Positions 18,033 through 27,294 of a stretch of DNA of 64,000 bases are shown here, in pieces. How positions within the stretch are numbered: the first letter of the stretch is position 1; the number at the start of each line of letters is the position of its first letter. A program made the position numbers and the translations under genes. Source of the stretch: DATMNI01 sp035570275 (GTDB taxonomy: Bacteria > Acidobacteriota > Terriglobia > Bryobacterales > Bryobacteraceae); contig DATMNI010000251.1 in assembly GCA_035570275.1 (NCBI GenBank), positions 18,854 through 82,853 of the forward strand, given 5' to 3'. The notes beneath the pieces were generated by a model that worked only from the letters and a program-made list of their open reading frames with translations, searched no databases and was not told the DNA's origin.

Positions 18033-19607
18033 TCAATCCAGCAGTTGGTACGCACCGAGCGTCAGGAACTCCGGGAAGTCCGGGTTGGTCATCATCTGCT
18101 CGTACAGATCGGCCGCCTGGCGGAGCGCCTGCTGCGGAACGATAGCGGCCAGTTTCTCGCACTGCTGCTTCACAACCTCACGAACCAGCGGCACCGTGAC
18201 GGCTCTTCCGTCGCTCTGCTTGCCACCGCCCATCCTGGCCCCGTGCTTCATCCACTGCCACACTTGCGCCCGGCAAATCTCGGCGGTGGCGGCGTCTTCC
18301 ATCAAGTTGTAAATGGGCACGCAGCCGTTGCCCCGCAGCCATGCGGCCAGATACTGCAATCCCACATCGATGTTGCGCGCTAACCCCTCTTCGGTGATTT
18401 CGCCCGAGGGCACGCTCAACAAATCGGCCGCGGTCACGTGGCTCACGCTCTTCCGGTCAATCTGGTTAGGAGCCGGCATACCGGCATCGAAGATCTCCTT
18501 GGCCAGCGCCACCAGGCCCGGATGCGCCACCCACGTGCCATCGTGCCCGGCCTTCACTTCCCGCAGCTTGTCCTGCCGCACCCGGGAGAGCGCCGCCTCG
18601 TTGGCCGCCGGATCGTTCTTGATGGGGATTTGCGCCGCCATACCGCCCATGGCGTGGATGCCGCGGCGGTGGCACGTGGCGATGAGCAGGTTCACGTACG
18701 AGCTCAGGAAATGGCGCTCCATCGTCACCTGCGCGCGGTCCGGCAAAACGAAATCCGGCCGGTTGCGGAACTTTTTGATGAAGCTGAAAATGTAATCCCA
18801 ACGGCCGCAGTTCAGCCCCGCGGAATGCTGGCGCAGTTCCCAGAGAATTTCGTCCATCTCAAAGGCGGCCAGAATCGTCTCAATCAGAACCGTGGCCCGG
18901 ATGGTGCCCGGAGCCACCCCCAGCTCCTGTTGCGCCGCCAGAAAGACGTCGTTCCACAGCCGCGCTTCCAGATGGCTTTCCATCTTGGGCAGGTAAAAAT
19001 AAGGCCCTGTACCCTTGGCGATCAGGGCATGGACGTTGTGAAAGAAGAAGAGGCCGAAATCGAACAGCGAGGCCGAGACGGGCCTGGCATCCACCAGAAA
19101 GTGTTTCTCTTCCAGGTGCCATCCACGCGGCCGCACCTTGAGCACAGCGGGGCGTTCCGCAACGTCGTAGCGCTTTCCTTCCGGGCTGGTGAAACTGATG
19201 GCGCCGCGCACGGCGTCGCGCAGATTGAATTGCCCGTCAATGGTATTTTGCCACGTGGGCGAATTGGAATCCTCGAAATCGGCCATGAACACGTTGGCGC
19301 CGGAGTTCAACGCGTTGATGATCATCTTCCGGTCTACCGGCCCGGTGATCTCGACGCGGCGGTCCTGCAGGTCGGCCGGAATCGGCGCCACGGTCCACTC
19401 GCTTTCACGGATGTGGGCCGTTGCCGGCAAGAAATCGGGCAGCTCGCCGGCATCGAGTTCGCGCTGGCGCCGGCGTCTGGCCTCCAGTAACTCCTGACGG
19501 CGCGGCTCGAACGTTCTGGCCAGGCCGGCGATGAACTCCACGGCCTCGCGGGTGAGAACGGACTCCTGCGAATCGGTAACGGGAGCCGTGATGGTTGCGG
19601 CAGACAT
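18033..19607 (-). CDS. aceB: Malate synthase A
   Basis: A 524-residue enzyme of the glyoxylate shunt that condenses glyoxylate with acetyl-CoA to malate. Family motifs visible: DFEDSNSPTW (Mg/acid site), RPRGWHLEEKH, GPYFYLPKMESHLEA, ATVLIETILAAFEMDEIL, LNCGRWDYIFSFIK and the C-terminal catalytic region NLMEDAATAEI. ATG 19607 is chosen because GGAGGA precedes it at the right distance; an upstream ATG in the same frame would translate a family-C repeat. Isocitrate lyase is not in the window. The TPR gene follows nine bases or more after its stop. Confidence 0.96.
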   Translation of the reverse strand: MSAATITAPVTDSQESVLTREAVEFIAGLARTFEPRRQELLEARRRRQRELDAGELPDFLPATAHIRESEWTVAPIPADLQDRRVEITGPVDRKMIINALNSGANVFMADFEDSNSPTWQNTIDGQFNLRDAVRGAISFTSPEGKRYDVAERPAVLKVRPRGWHLEEKHFLVDARPVSASLFDFGLFFFHNVHALIAKGTGPYFYLPKMESHLEARLWNDVFLAAQQELGVAPGTIRATVLIETILAAFEMDEILWELRQHSAGLNCGRWDYIFSFIKKFRNRPDFVLPDRAQVTMERHFLSSYVNLLIATCHRRGIHAMGGMAAQIPIKNDPAANEAALSRVRQDKLREVKAGHDGTWVAHPGLVALAKEIFDAGMPAPNQIDRKSVSHVTAADLLSVPSGEITEEGLARNIDVGLQYLAAWLRGNGCVPIYNLMEDAATAEICRAQVWQWMKHGARMGGGKQSDGRAVTVPLVREVVKQQCEKLAAIVPQQALRQAADLYEQMMTNPDFPEFLTLGAYQLLD

Positions 19608-19646
19608 GGGCTGGTCCTCCGCCAACCATCGTATCAGGCGGGCCGG

Positions 19647-19760
19647 GGGAGACAGATGCCGGATGCCGGTGGCGGGTGGCCAGTGGCCGGTGGCTGGTGG
19701 CCGGTGGCATGGTGGCGGCCGGTATTCCGCGGCGTCCGGCTGGCGGACGGAGACAGGCGG
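19647..19760. repeat. Repeat family C, copy 1, upstream of aceB
   Basis: The stretch is built of GGCCGGTGGC/GGCCAGTGGC blocks preceded by GATGCCGGATGCCGG. The same blocks appear at 38755-38875, 54787-54915 and 59468-59612, always in a gap just before a gene start. Here it occupies the 5' leader of aceB. Confidence 0.75.
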
Positions 19761-19944
19761 CGCGGTTGCTGGAGTTACATATGTTACGGGCTGCTGGAGT
19801 GAGTCAAATTCACCAGGCCGCGAGCGCTCCGCATCCAAGGAGAAGGCGGAGTAACAATGCCCGGCTGGTTTAACAATCGGCTAACATGCGAGTGTCCGCG
19901 GGTCAACTGGTCTTAACAACCGGCTAACAATCGGACTCGGGCTC

Positions 19945-19972
19945 GACAGGCCACAGACAACGATGGCCTGTC
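19945..19972. terminator. Strong hairpin downstream of the secreted-protein gene
   Basis: A 9-bp perfect stem (GACAGGCCA / TGGCCTGTC) with a 10-base loop lies about 25 bases past the stop of the minus-strand gene at 19997. There is no T-run, so it could be a transcript-end structure or another small repeat. The rest of 19760-19945 contains short direct repeats of TTAACAAYCGGCTAACA and no gene. Confidence 0.45.
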
Positions 19973-19996
19973 CCACGTAACAACCGGACCCACAAG

Positions 19997-20695
19997 TTAC
20001 GGTTGGAGCGGCAAGGTGACTTTTCCGGCGGGGCCAGTATAAATCAGCTCGACCGAATGGATGCTCCGGGCGTTGCCTCGATATTGGAAGAAAAGCAGCC
20101 CGGCCTGGGGAAGGGCGCGGTCACCCTCCGGTAAGGATGCCTTTTGAACGCGCTGTGCCATGGCGCGCTGCACCTCGATCGGGATTTTGACCGGCGCAGG
20201 AGTGGAATCGCCCTGGTCGCCCTTTCCGCCGGTGTTCAAGCCGGTTTTCGACTTCTTCTCGACTGGAACCGGCGGCTCCCACTCGGGATCTTTGACGGAC
20301 CCGACCACCAACCCGTAAGGCAGACTGGGCAAGGGCGCTTTTTTCGCGTTGATGCGAAGCGAAAAGTCTTCGGCCGACAGCTTGATCCGCGCCTCGGGCG
20401 GTCCGAACAGCGCCGTTTCCACCACCACATAGTCTTCCGAGGTGAGAGGCCCTTGCATGGTGGGGACGGAGTGCCCTTTAAACTCGGCCGCGATCGTGAC
20501 CGTGCCGGCCTGGGCCTGGGTCTGATACTCGGCCGGCGTGGCTCTGGGCGGCATGCCTTTCGTCTGGTTGGTTGGCGCCGGGTTGGTCTGTGCCGGGTTG
20601 GTTTGCGCCGGATTGGGGGGCGTGTCCTGCGCTTGTGCGAACAGGCAGCAGACGGCGGTGCAGACGGCGGCTCTCAACGCATGGAAAGATGGCAT
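19997..20695 (-). CDS. Secreted hypothetical protein
   Basis: A 232-residue protein with a signal peptide (AAVCTAVCCLFAQA) followed by a short tandem N-P-A-Q-T linker (about 27-42). The mature part is beta-rich with no motif I can name; SLPYGLVVGSV and LIYTGPAGKVTLPL are its most ordered stretches. It is probably periplasmic. It lies 75 bases after the DUF362 gene on the same strand and may share its transcript. Confidence 0.7.
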   Translation of the reverse strand: MPSFHALRAAVCTAVCCLFAQAQDTPPNPAQTNPAQTNPAPTNQTKGMPPRATPAEYQTQAQAGTVTIAAEFKGHSVPTMQGPLTSEDYVVVETALFGPPEARIKLSAEDFSLRINAKKAPLPSLPYGLVVGSVKDPEWEPPVPVEKKSKTGLNTGGKGDQGDSTPAPVKIPIEVQRAMAQRVQKASLPEGDRALPQAGLLFFQYRGNARSIHSVELIYTGPAGKVTLPLQP

Positions 20696-20770
20696 GGCAA
20701 GTTTCAGGCTAGCACAGGCGAGGCTCCGGCTGGCGAACCGGAGGCTCGCGGGGGTCTATAACCGCGGCTG

Positions 20771-21862
20771 CTACAGAGTAAATCGCTTGACTTCGATCTT
20801 CTTGTCGTCGAAGACACCCAAGCCGAGCGAACCGGCAATCTCGATGTGTTCCACCTGGCAGTTGAGGTAGTGGCTGGCGTCATCGGGCCTGGAGAGCGCC
20901 ACGGGAGCCATGCCCACTTCGGCACGCTTGGCGTCAATTACTTTCAGGCCGGTCTTGTCCAGGGCCACCGGATCGGTGGAAAAGTACATCGTCTTGTGCT
21001 CCCAGACGTACTGCGGGCGGGCGCCGGGACCGCCGTGATAGGACGCCTTCACGGCGTCGCAGATATGGAGTACGGCTTTTTCCCGGATCACGGGCAGGCT
21101 GACAACGGATGGGATAAATATGCCGCAGGCGTTGCCGGTAGGAGTCAAGTGGCTGCGGTTGACATTATTCACCATGCCGTGAGACATATTCTTGAGGGCG
21201 ATGGTGACGCCGGCCGACTGGTGATGTTTCAGCACCGGCAAGTTAATGAACTTATTGATCTGGCGAGTAACTACTTTGCAGACATAGGACCGGCGGAAAC
21301 GAGGATCGCTTAAGTTCTCACCGGGCTTGATCAGGGCCATCTCCATGAAGTGATCGGGATCGTACCCTTCCATGTCCAATTGCACGTCGTTATAGGCTTC
21401 GGAAGCGAACTGCATCCGCACGCCGGGAGGGACCCATTTGTCGATACCGGCGTCGTAGGTTTCCTGGCGGTACCGGTTGAACACCACGATGTCGCGCTCG
21501 GCCACGCCGGCGTCCTTCAGACCCTGGAGGATGCCGTGGAGGACCGCGGCATCGGAACAGAGTTTGGCCCCGCCAACCGGGCTGACTTTGATGCCGACGA
21601 CATCGCCTTTTTCAAAAAAACTGCGCCATGCGTCGGTCCAGGCGGGCGCGCCCGTAAGGGCGGTCATACCCTTTTCCATCATCCTTCGTACGGGCTCCGC
21701 CTGGTAGACACCGCTCACGATACACGCGGGGTGGGCGACGCCGATAACCCGGCCAGGGAAGGGGCCGGGCATCCCGGGCTTGGTGGTGGCAGCCCTGCTG
21801 TGGGAGACGGTGGAGGCGGCCAAGGCCGCGAATTTGAGAACGTCCCGGCGAGGAATCTTCAC
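20771..21862 (-). CDS. Tat-exported DUF362 protein
   Basis: A 363-residue protein with a twin-arginine signal (IPRRDVLKFAALAAS). The DUF362 core is visible as VGIKVSPVGG, NRYRQETYDAGI, INLPVLKHHQSAGVTIALKN (part of the family's conserved strand-loop), SHGMVNNV and the late FSTDPVALDKTGLKVID. The family's biochemical role is not established; members are often associated with iron-sulfur or redox proteins, but no CxxC ferredoxin domain is present here. It is divergent from the membrane protein gene at 22074. Confidence 0.88.
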   Translation of the reverse strand: MKIPRRDVLKFAALAASTVSHSRAATTKPGMPGPFPGRVIGVAHPACIVSGVYQAEPVRRMMEKGMTALTGAPAWTDAWRSFFEKGDVVGIKVSPVGGAKLCSDAAVLHGILQGLKDAGVAERDIVVFNRYRQETYDAGIDKWVPPGVRMQFASEAYNDVQLDMEGYDPDHFMEMALIKPGENLSDPRFRRSYVCKVVTRQINKFINLPVLKHHQSAGVTIALKNMSHGMVNNVNRSHLTPTGNACGIFIPSVVSLPVIREKAVLHICDAVKASYHGGPGARPQYVWEHKTMYFSTDPVALDKTGLKVIDAKRAEVGMAPVALSRPDDASHYLNCQVEHIEIAGSLGLGVFDDKKIEVKRFTL

Positions 21863-21896
21863 AACAGTATTCTACTCCCAGGGAGGGAGGAGTGGC

Positions 21897-22001
21897 GGCG
21901 CACTGTGGGGCAGATTGGCAGCGGCAGCGGGCCAGCCTGATTGGGGTCTTGCCAGCAGGCGCGGCCCCAAAACGCTGGTACGCTCGCTTCGCATCGCGTA
22001 A
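21897..22001. repeat. Palindromic repeat family A, partial copy 2
   Basis: The copy starts with TGTGGGGCAG and contains AACGCTGGTACGCTCGCTTC at about 21970-21990, the reverse complement of the central block of the copy at 79-228. It lies in the divergent promoter region between the DUF362 gene and the DoxX-like gene. Confidence 0.6.
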
Positions 22002-22073
22002 GTGGCCTTGCCGAAGTAGCAGCAAGTGGTGATTGATTCCCCCGAGCGTTCGCGTGACAATACTCGAATAGCT

Positions 22074-22946
22074 ATGAGTTCGACGCAGGTGCTGGGACCC
22101 TATTTCACACTGGTAGCGTTCCTGATTGCCGCTTTCGTAGTGGTCGGTCGAGAATTCTGGATAGCGCGGGGACTCGACAAGGCCCATCCGCTTGGCCGCG
22201 TTTCTCTGGCCGTTCCGATCGCGGTCTTTGGCGCGGAACACCTGACGTCGCCTCAAGCGATCATGCAACTCGTTCCAGCGTGGATGCCCGGCAAGCTCTT
22301 CTGGACCTATTTCGTTGGTGTAGCCCTGATCGCCGCGGCCCTCAGCTTTATTTTTCGGGTTGGGATTCGCCTATCGGCGACGCTCCTCGGAATCATGTTC
22401 TTCTGCTTCGTGGCGATGATGGACCTCCCGAGTGCCATCGCCGCGCCGCAAAATCGGATCGCATGGACGCTTGTCGCGAGGGAGTTGGCATTCAGCGCAG
22501 GCGCGGCACTCCTGGCCATCACGAGCGGCGCGCAGGAACGAACGCCTCGTGAGAATCGCGTCGCGACCGGCGCGCTCTATTTGATTGCCCTTGTCTCAAT
22601 GTTCTACGGCATTGAGCACTTTCTGCACCCCGAGTGCGTCCCTGCGGTCCCGCTTGTCAAAGTGACGCCCCTCTGGATTCCGTTCGCGCACTTCTGGACT
22701 GTACTGACGGGAATAGCGCTGGTCATCGGCGCGGGAGCAATGTGTGTAAGAAATATTTCGCGACAATCGGCGGCCGCACTCGGCGCGTGGGTCGTCCTGC
22801 TCGTCGTATCCCTATACCTCGCCATCATGATTTCGAAGCCCGATGTCGAGGATTTGAACTATTTTGCGGACACACTCATGTTCGGCGGCGTCTTGTTGGT
22901 CGCCTCTCGCGCATACGACGTGCCGCGGAAGTTACGCATCTCCTGA
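22074..22946 (+). CDS. DoxX-like integral membrane protein
   Basis: A 290-residue protein with about eight hydrophobic helices, started at ATG 22074 (Met-Ser-Ser-Thr-Gln). Two-fold internal similarity is visible: FGAEHLTSPQ and FYGIEHFLHPE both precede a V/L-P-[AL]-W[MI]P stretch, so it is probably a duplicated four-helix DoxX-type unit. The function of such proteins is not settled. It is monocistronic; downstream DNA to 23731 is debris. Confidence 0.75.
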   Translation: MSSTQVLGPYFTLVAFLIAAFVVVGREFWIARGLDKAHPLGRVSLAVPIAVFGAEHLTSPQAIMQLVPAWMPGKLFWTYFVGVALIAAALSFIFRVGIRLSATLLGIMFFCFVAMMDLPSAIAAPQNRIAWTLVARELAFSAGAALLAITSGAQERTPRENRVATGALYLIALVSMFYGIEHFLHPECVPAVPLVKVTPLWIPFAHFWTVLTGIALVIGAGAMCVRNISRQSAAALGAWVVLLVVSLYLAIMISKPDVEDLNYFADTLMFGGVLLVASRAYDVPRKLRIS

Positions 22947-23096
22947 CGTCGCGATGGTGCGATCCCCCGGCCTTGCGAACCCGTTCGCGATGAAGACAGC
23001 TACGTTGTCGCGCGAACTGGTCTCCGCGCTGAAAACGACGCCAGTCGAACCGGTGCCGCGCCTCATCCAACCCGGACACGTCAACCCCGCTTCTAG

Positions 23097-23369
23097 CCGG
23101 AGAATTCGACGCGAGCCTTTTTCGAAGAAGGCAACCGTCCGCAGGAATGCCAGAGCGTCGCCCTTCGCGACTATGCGAGCTTCCAAAAGTCGTTTGAGTT
23201 CGCCCGGCAATGTCGGGAGCTCACGAACCCCGAGGCGATCCTGCGGAAGATCGCGGAACCCTATGCCAGCAAACCGCAGCATGACGAGTTAGCAGAACGG
23301 ATCGCTAAGATGGAAACGACCTTGAAAGAACCTCCCTCACGATCGCCCCGGCAACTGTCCAAACCTTGA
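23097..23369 (+). pseudogene. Open fragment without a start
   Basis: About 90 codons follow a TAG and read through AFFEEGNRPQECQSVALRDY and LRKIAEPYASKPQHDELAER to a stop at 23367. There is no ATG or GTG with a ribosome site. It looks like the C-terminal remnant of a lost gene; I cannot name the family. Confidence 0.4.
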
Positions 23370-23731
23370 AGAAAGCGCACTTGCCGGAGCTTTCGAAGTA
23401 CTCCAACATACCGAGCCAGGAGGGCGCGATGAGTTGCCTTGGCGAATTCTGTAAAACTCGCAGTCGCCGGCGGCGTTTCCACCTGCCAGACCGGGAAAAC
23501 GCAAGGCAGGAGTACGCAATTACACAAGACTGAGGCATAACACAAGACTGAGGCTTGTATTGGGCAACCAGCGGTGATAGCATTTCTGCCAGTTCACCGG
23601 GGGGGTGACCGGTGGGCGCGGGGGCGAGGGTGGGCGCCGAAGAGACGCCCTACGCAACGAGGACAAAGGGCGAACGCTCCCGATTCTCTGGCGGCGAAGT
23701 GTGACTTCGCTAGCGGCAAAGGAGATCCTCA
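23370..23731. other. Leader region of the first Oar-like receptor
   Basis: No gene is seen. There is a 15-base direct repeat (ACACAAGACTGAGGC, twice, near 23523-23553). A good ribosome site (AAAGGAG) lies about 10 bases before the ATG at 23732. The leader is long and could hold regulation, but I see no recognised riboswitch. Confidence 0.5.
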
Positions 23732-26700
23732 ATGCAAGACATTCGGAATAGATTTCACAAAACCTTGTGGTTTTGCGCGCTTGTGGCGATCGCAATTGCG
23801 GCTCCGATATGGGCGCCTCCAGCGTCCGCCCAAGTCTTGTACGGATCGCTGGTCGGCAACGTTACCGATCCTAACGGCGCGGTAATTCCAAAGGCGGCGG
23901 TCACGGTCACTGACCAGGATACCGGGGTGGTGACGACCACTGCCAGCGATTCCAGTGGGATGTATCAATTTATCGCTCTGCAGCCGGGCAGCTACATCGT
24001 CAAAGTCTCCGTCTCGGGATTCAAGACTTACGAAAGGCGCGGTGTGACGATCAGCCTGAATAACGTCACTCGCGACGATGCCGCGCTTGAAGTCGGCAGC
24101 ATCGAACAATCGGTCACTATTACAGAAGAGGCACTGGCGTTGCAGACGGATCGCGCCGAAACGCGCTCGTCAGTCAGTTCGGTGGAGCTCGAGAACCTGC
24201 CGGTTCCGATTGGCCGCAATTACCAGCAGCTATACCGCACGATTCCCGGTATTTCGCCCCCCTTTAATTCGCACTCCATTCCATCGAACCCCTCGCGCTC
24301 CCTGGAATTCCACGTCAATGGCACCAGTGACGATCAGAACAATACCCGCATCGACGGCGTGAGCTCGACAACCGTGCAGTTGCCGCACATCGTTTCATAT
24401 GTCCCTGCGCTCGAGTCCATCCAGGAAGTCAACGTGGTAACCAGCAGCTACGACGCCGAGCAGGGGTTGGCCGGCGGCGCCGCCATCAACGTGCAGATCA
24501 AGAGCGGCACCAACCAGCTACACGGATCGGCATTTGAATATCACAGTGACCAGCATCTGAAGGCATGGCCGGAATCGGTCCCTGCGGGCCAATCGCAAAA
24601 ACCAAAGCTGGTTTACAACCAGTTCGGCGGCACAGTAGGTGGACCGATCAAGAAGGACAAGTTATTCTACTTCCTGAGCTATGAAGGCAGCTACGATCAC
24701 CGCAACGTCCAAAAGAAGGTGACGGTGCCGACCACTGCCATGAAGGCCGGGGACTTTTCTGAGTTTCTGTCGAGCGGGATCGTCATTTATAACCCCTACA
24801 CCGACGCCACGGGGACTACACTGGCGGACACCTCGAAACGGCTGCCGATGGCGGCGCCCGGCGACCCGCGCTGCAACACGGCTACCAATCCGAGCTGCCA
24901 GAATATCATTCCTCGAAGCCTGCTGAACACGCCGAGCGCGCTGATTGCGCAGAAGATCAACAGCCTCTTCCCGGCGCCAAACCTGCCGGGTCTCACCAAT
25001 AACTATTTTGCTTCGGGCGGGTTCGCCTTTAACCGTAACACCCTCGATAGCAAGGTCAATTGGAGCGTGAGCAACAAACTGAATGTCTTCGGACGCTTCA
25101 GTTTTCTGCATTATACAGATTTCACTCCGACCGTTTTTGGAACGGATCTGCAGGGAACTCCTATAGGCGGCAGCAGCAATCCGGGCAACGGGCACGGCGA
25201 GACATACAGTGCGACATTCGGGGGGACCTACACATTCACCCCGGCCTTCGTCATGGATGCCTACTTCGGCTTTACCAGGCAGGGTACCATCTCCGAGCAG
25301 GTGGGACTCGGTAAGAACGTGGGCGCTGATGTCCTGGGGATCCCCGGGACGAATGGTACTCGCAAATTTGAGAGCGGCTGGCCCGAGTTTCAGTTTAACG
25401 GAGGCACCAGCGATTTCGCGATCGCCGGCAACGATACGAACTTCATGCCTTATTACCGGCACGATCCGCAATACCAATACGTGGTGAACCTGAACTGGAC
25501 CCACGGCCGGCATAATGTACGGTTCGGCGGTGATATTTACCGCCAGGGCCTCAACCAGACGCAGGCGGAGTGGATCGGCGGGGGCTCGTTTTACGGATCC
25601 CAGGGCGGCTTCGATTTTGGCCGCAGCACTACGGCACTCTGCAAGGACCCGCCGGTGTGCAGCAGCGCCACCTCGACGAACCGCGCCAACAGTTACGCGT
25701 CGCTCCTGCTCGGGGTGGCCGACCAGGCAAGCAAATCACTGCAGTTTCCCGACGTGTACTCGATACGATCGATGCTATACAGCGCCTATATTCGCGACCG
25801 CTGGAACGTAACCCCGAGGCTGACCCTCAGCTACGGCGTGCGTTGGGAGTATTTTCCCTATCCCTCCCGCGCCGATCGCGGCCTGGAACGCTACGACCCG
25901 ACGATCAACAAGGTGCTGATCTGCGGCGTCGGTTCGGTTCCCGGCAACTGCGGCGCCGACATCAGCAAGAAGCGCTTTTCCCCGCGCCTCGGCATCGCCT
26001 GGCGCGCCACGAATACGTTCGTGATCCGGGCCGGCTATGGAATGACCAACGATCCATACGAAGCCATGGAGCTGCAACGTAACAACTACCCCGTCATGGA
26101 GCCGTTTGGAATCCAACCGCCGAACAAATTCACTCCCGCGACTACGCTGGCCAGGGGAATCCCATCGCTCCCCGCAGCGCCAGGTCTTGGTAACGGAGTC
26201 ATCGATATCCCGCTGAATGTCGGGTTCGGAGGCCAGCCCCAAAATCTGCACCGCGGCTATATTCAGTCGTGGAATTTTACGCTGCAGAAAGAGCTGGGTT
26301 GGGGTTTCACGGCACAGACCGGCTACGTGGCGACGCGTTCTGTTCGTCAGCTCGGGTTTATCGACATTAATGCCGCGCAGACTCCCTTCACCAATACTGA
26401 CTCAGAGCCGCTCTTGCAGCGATACGGACGAACTGCCGCAACCACGTTTCTGGAACCGCTAGGCACGGGCCACTTCGATTCTCTCCAGACGTCCGTCCAG
26501 CGGCGGTTTGCCCACGGCCTGATGTTGAGTGTTAACCACACCTGGGGTAAGGCGATCAATCTGGTCGATGCCAGCTCCGGAACACCAGCCATTCAATCGA
26601 TGAGCTACCTGAGCATGAACCGCGCGTTGACCGGCTACGATCACAATCAGAACCTCGCCATCACCAGTATCTGGGACCTGCCGTTCGGCCACGGCCAAAA

Positions 26701-27262
26701 GTGGGCAGCCGGCAAAGGTGCGATCACCGGAATCGTTTCCGGGTGGCAGGTGAACAATATCGTCAGCGTGTTTGACGGCTCGCCCTTTAACGTGTCGGGG
26801 AACTGCGACGCGGCCTGGCCGGGCAATTCCCCGACCATGGTGGACATCGTCGGAACGCCGAATAAGATTGGCAACAAATCCGGTTTCTGGTACGACCCCT
26901 CGGCGTTCGCCGACGTAATGAATCCGAACAGTCCGGGCGATTGCCGGCAGTCCCTCGGCACTTCCGGTTTCAATAACCTGCGCGGCCCCGGCGTCTTCAA
27001 CTGGGATTTCGGCTTGTTTCGCGATTTTGCCGTTAAAGAGCGGCTCCATATCCAGTTCCGCGCCGAGGTTTTCAACTTTACGAACACGCCTCATTTTTCC
27101 AACCCCGACAGCAGTCTCGGCGACGCCAACTCCATCGATCAGAGGACCGGCCGTGTGATTGACCCCGGACCGTTCATGACGCTGAACAATGGCGTGACCG
27201 ACCTGGCGCGCGAGGGCATCGACGAACGGCAGTTTCGATTTGGTCTGCGTATCCAGTTCTAA
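23732..27262 (+). CDS. Oar-like TonB-dependent outer-membrane receptor
   Basis: A 1176-residue outer-membrane protein: signal peptide ending PPASAQ (about 33), a carboxypeptidase-regulatory-like beta-sandwich at about 38-120 (LVGNVTDPNGAVIPKAAVTV), a plug-like region at about 130-290 (NGTSDDQNNTRIDGV, GGAAINVQIKSGTNQLHG) and a long beta-barrel ending in a terminal Phe. Such proteins are greatly expanded in Acidobacteriota and are thought to import polymers or large substrates. It heads an apparent operon: the TPR gene starts 32 bases after its stop, and an UnbV gene follows. No TonB box was identified with certainty. Confidence 0.93.
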   Translation: MQDIRNRFHKTLWFCALVAIAIAAPIWAPPASAQVLYGSLVGNVTDPNGAVIPKAAVTVTDQDTGVVTTTASDSSGMYQFIALQPGSYIVKVSVSGFKTYERRGVTISLNNVTRDDAALEVGSIEQSVTITEEALALQTDRAETRSSVSSVELENLPVPIGRNYQQLYRTIPGISPPFNSHSIPSNPSRSLEFHVNGTSDDQNNTRIDGVSSTTVQLPHIVSYVPALESIQEVNVVTSSYDAEQGLAGGAAINVQIKSGTNQLHGSAFEYHSDQHLKAWPESVPAGQSQKPKLVYNQFGGTVGGPIKKDKLFYFLSYEGSYDHRNVQKKVTVPTTAMKAGDFSEFLSSGIVIYNPYTDATGTTLADTSKRLPMAAPGDPRCNTATNPSCQNIIPRSLLNTPSALIAQKINSLFPAPNLPGLTNNYFASGGFAFNRNTLDSKVNWSVSNKLNVFGRFSFLHYTDFTPTVFGTDLQGTPIGGSSNPGNGHGETYSATFGGTYTFTPAFVMDAYFGFTRQGTISEQVGLGKNVGADVLGIPGTNGTRKFESGWPEFQFNGGTSDFAIAGNDTNFMPYYRHDPQYQYVVNLNWTHGRHNVRFGGDIYRQGLNQTQAEWIGGGSFYGSQGGFDFGRSTTALCKDPPVCSSATSTNRANSYASLLLGVADQASKSLQFPDVYSIRSMLYSAYIRDRWNVTPRLTLSYGVRWEYFPYPSRADRGLERYDPTINKVLICGVGSVPGNCGADISKKRFSPRLGIAWRATNTFVIRAGYGMTNDPYEAMELQRNNYPVMEPFGIQPPNKFTPATTLARGIPSLPAAPGLGNGVIDIPLNVGFGGQPQNLHRGYIQSWNFTLQKELGWGFTAQTGYVATRSVRQLGFIDINAAQTPFTNTDSEPLLQRYGRTAATTFLEPLGTGHFDSLQTSVQRRFAHGLMLSVNHTWGKAINLVDASSGTPAIQSMSYLSMNRALTGYDHNQNLAITSIWDLPFGHGQKWAAGKGAITGIVSGWQVNNIVSVFDGSPFNVSGNCDAAWPGNSPTMVDIVGTPNKIGNKSGFWYDPSAFADVMNPNSPGDCRQSLGTSGFNNLRGPGVFNWDFGLFRDFAVKERLHIQFRAEVFNFTNTPHFSNPDSSLGDANSIDQRTGRVIDPGPFMTLNNGVTDLAREGIDERQFRFGLRIQF

Positions 27263-27294
27263 GCGGTGTGCGCCGGGTATAGCAGCACCTCGTT

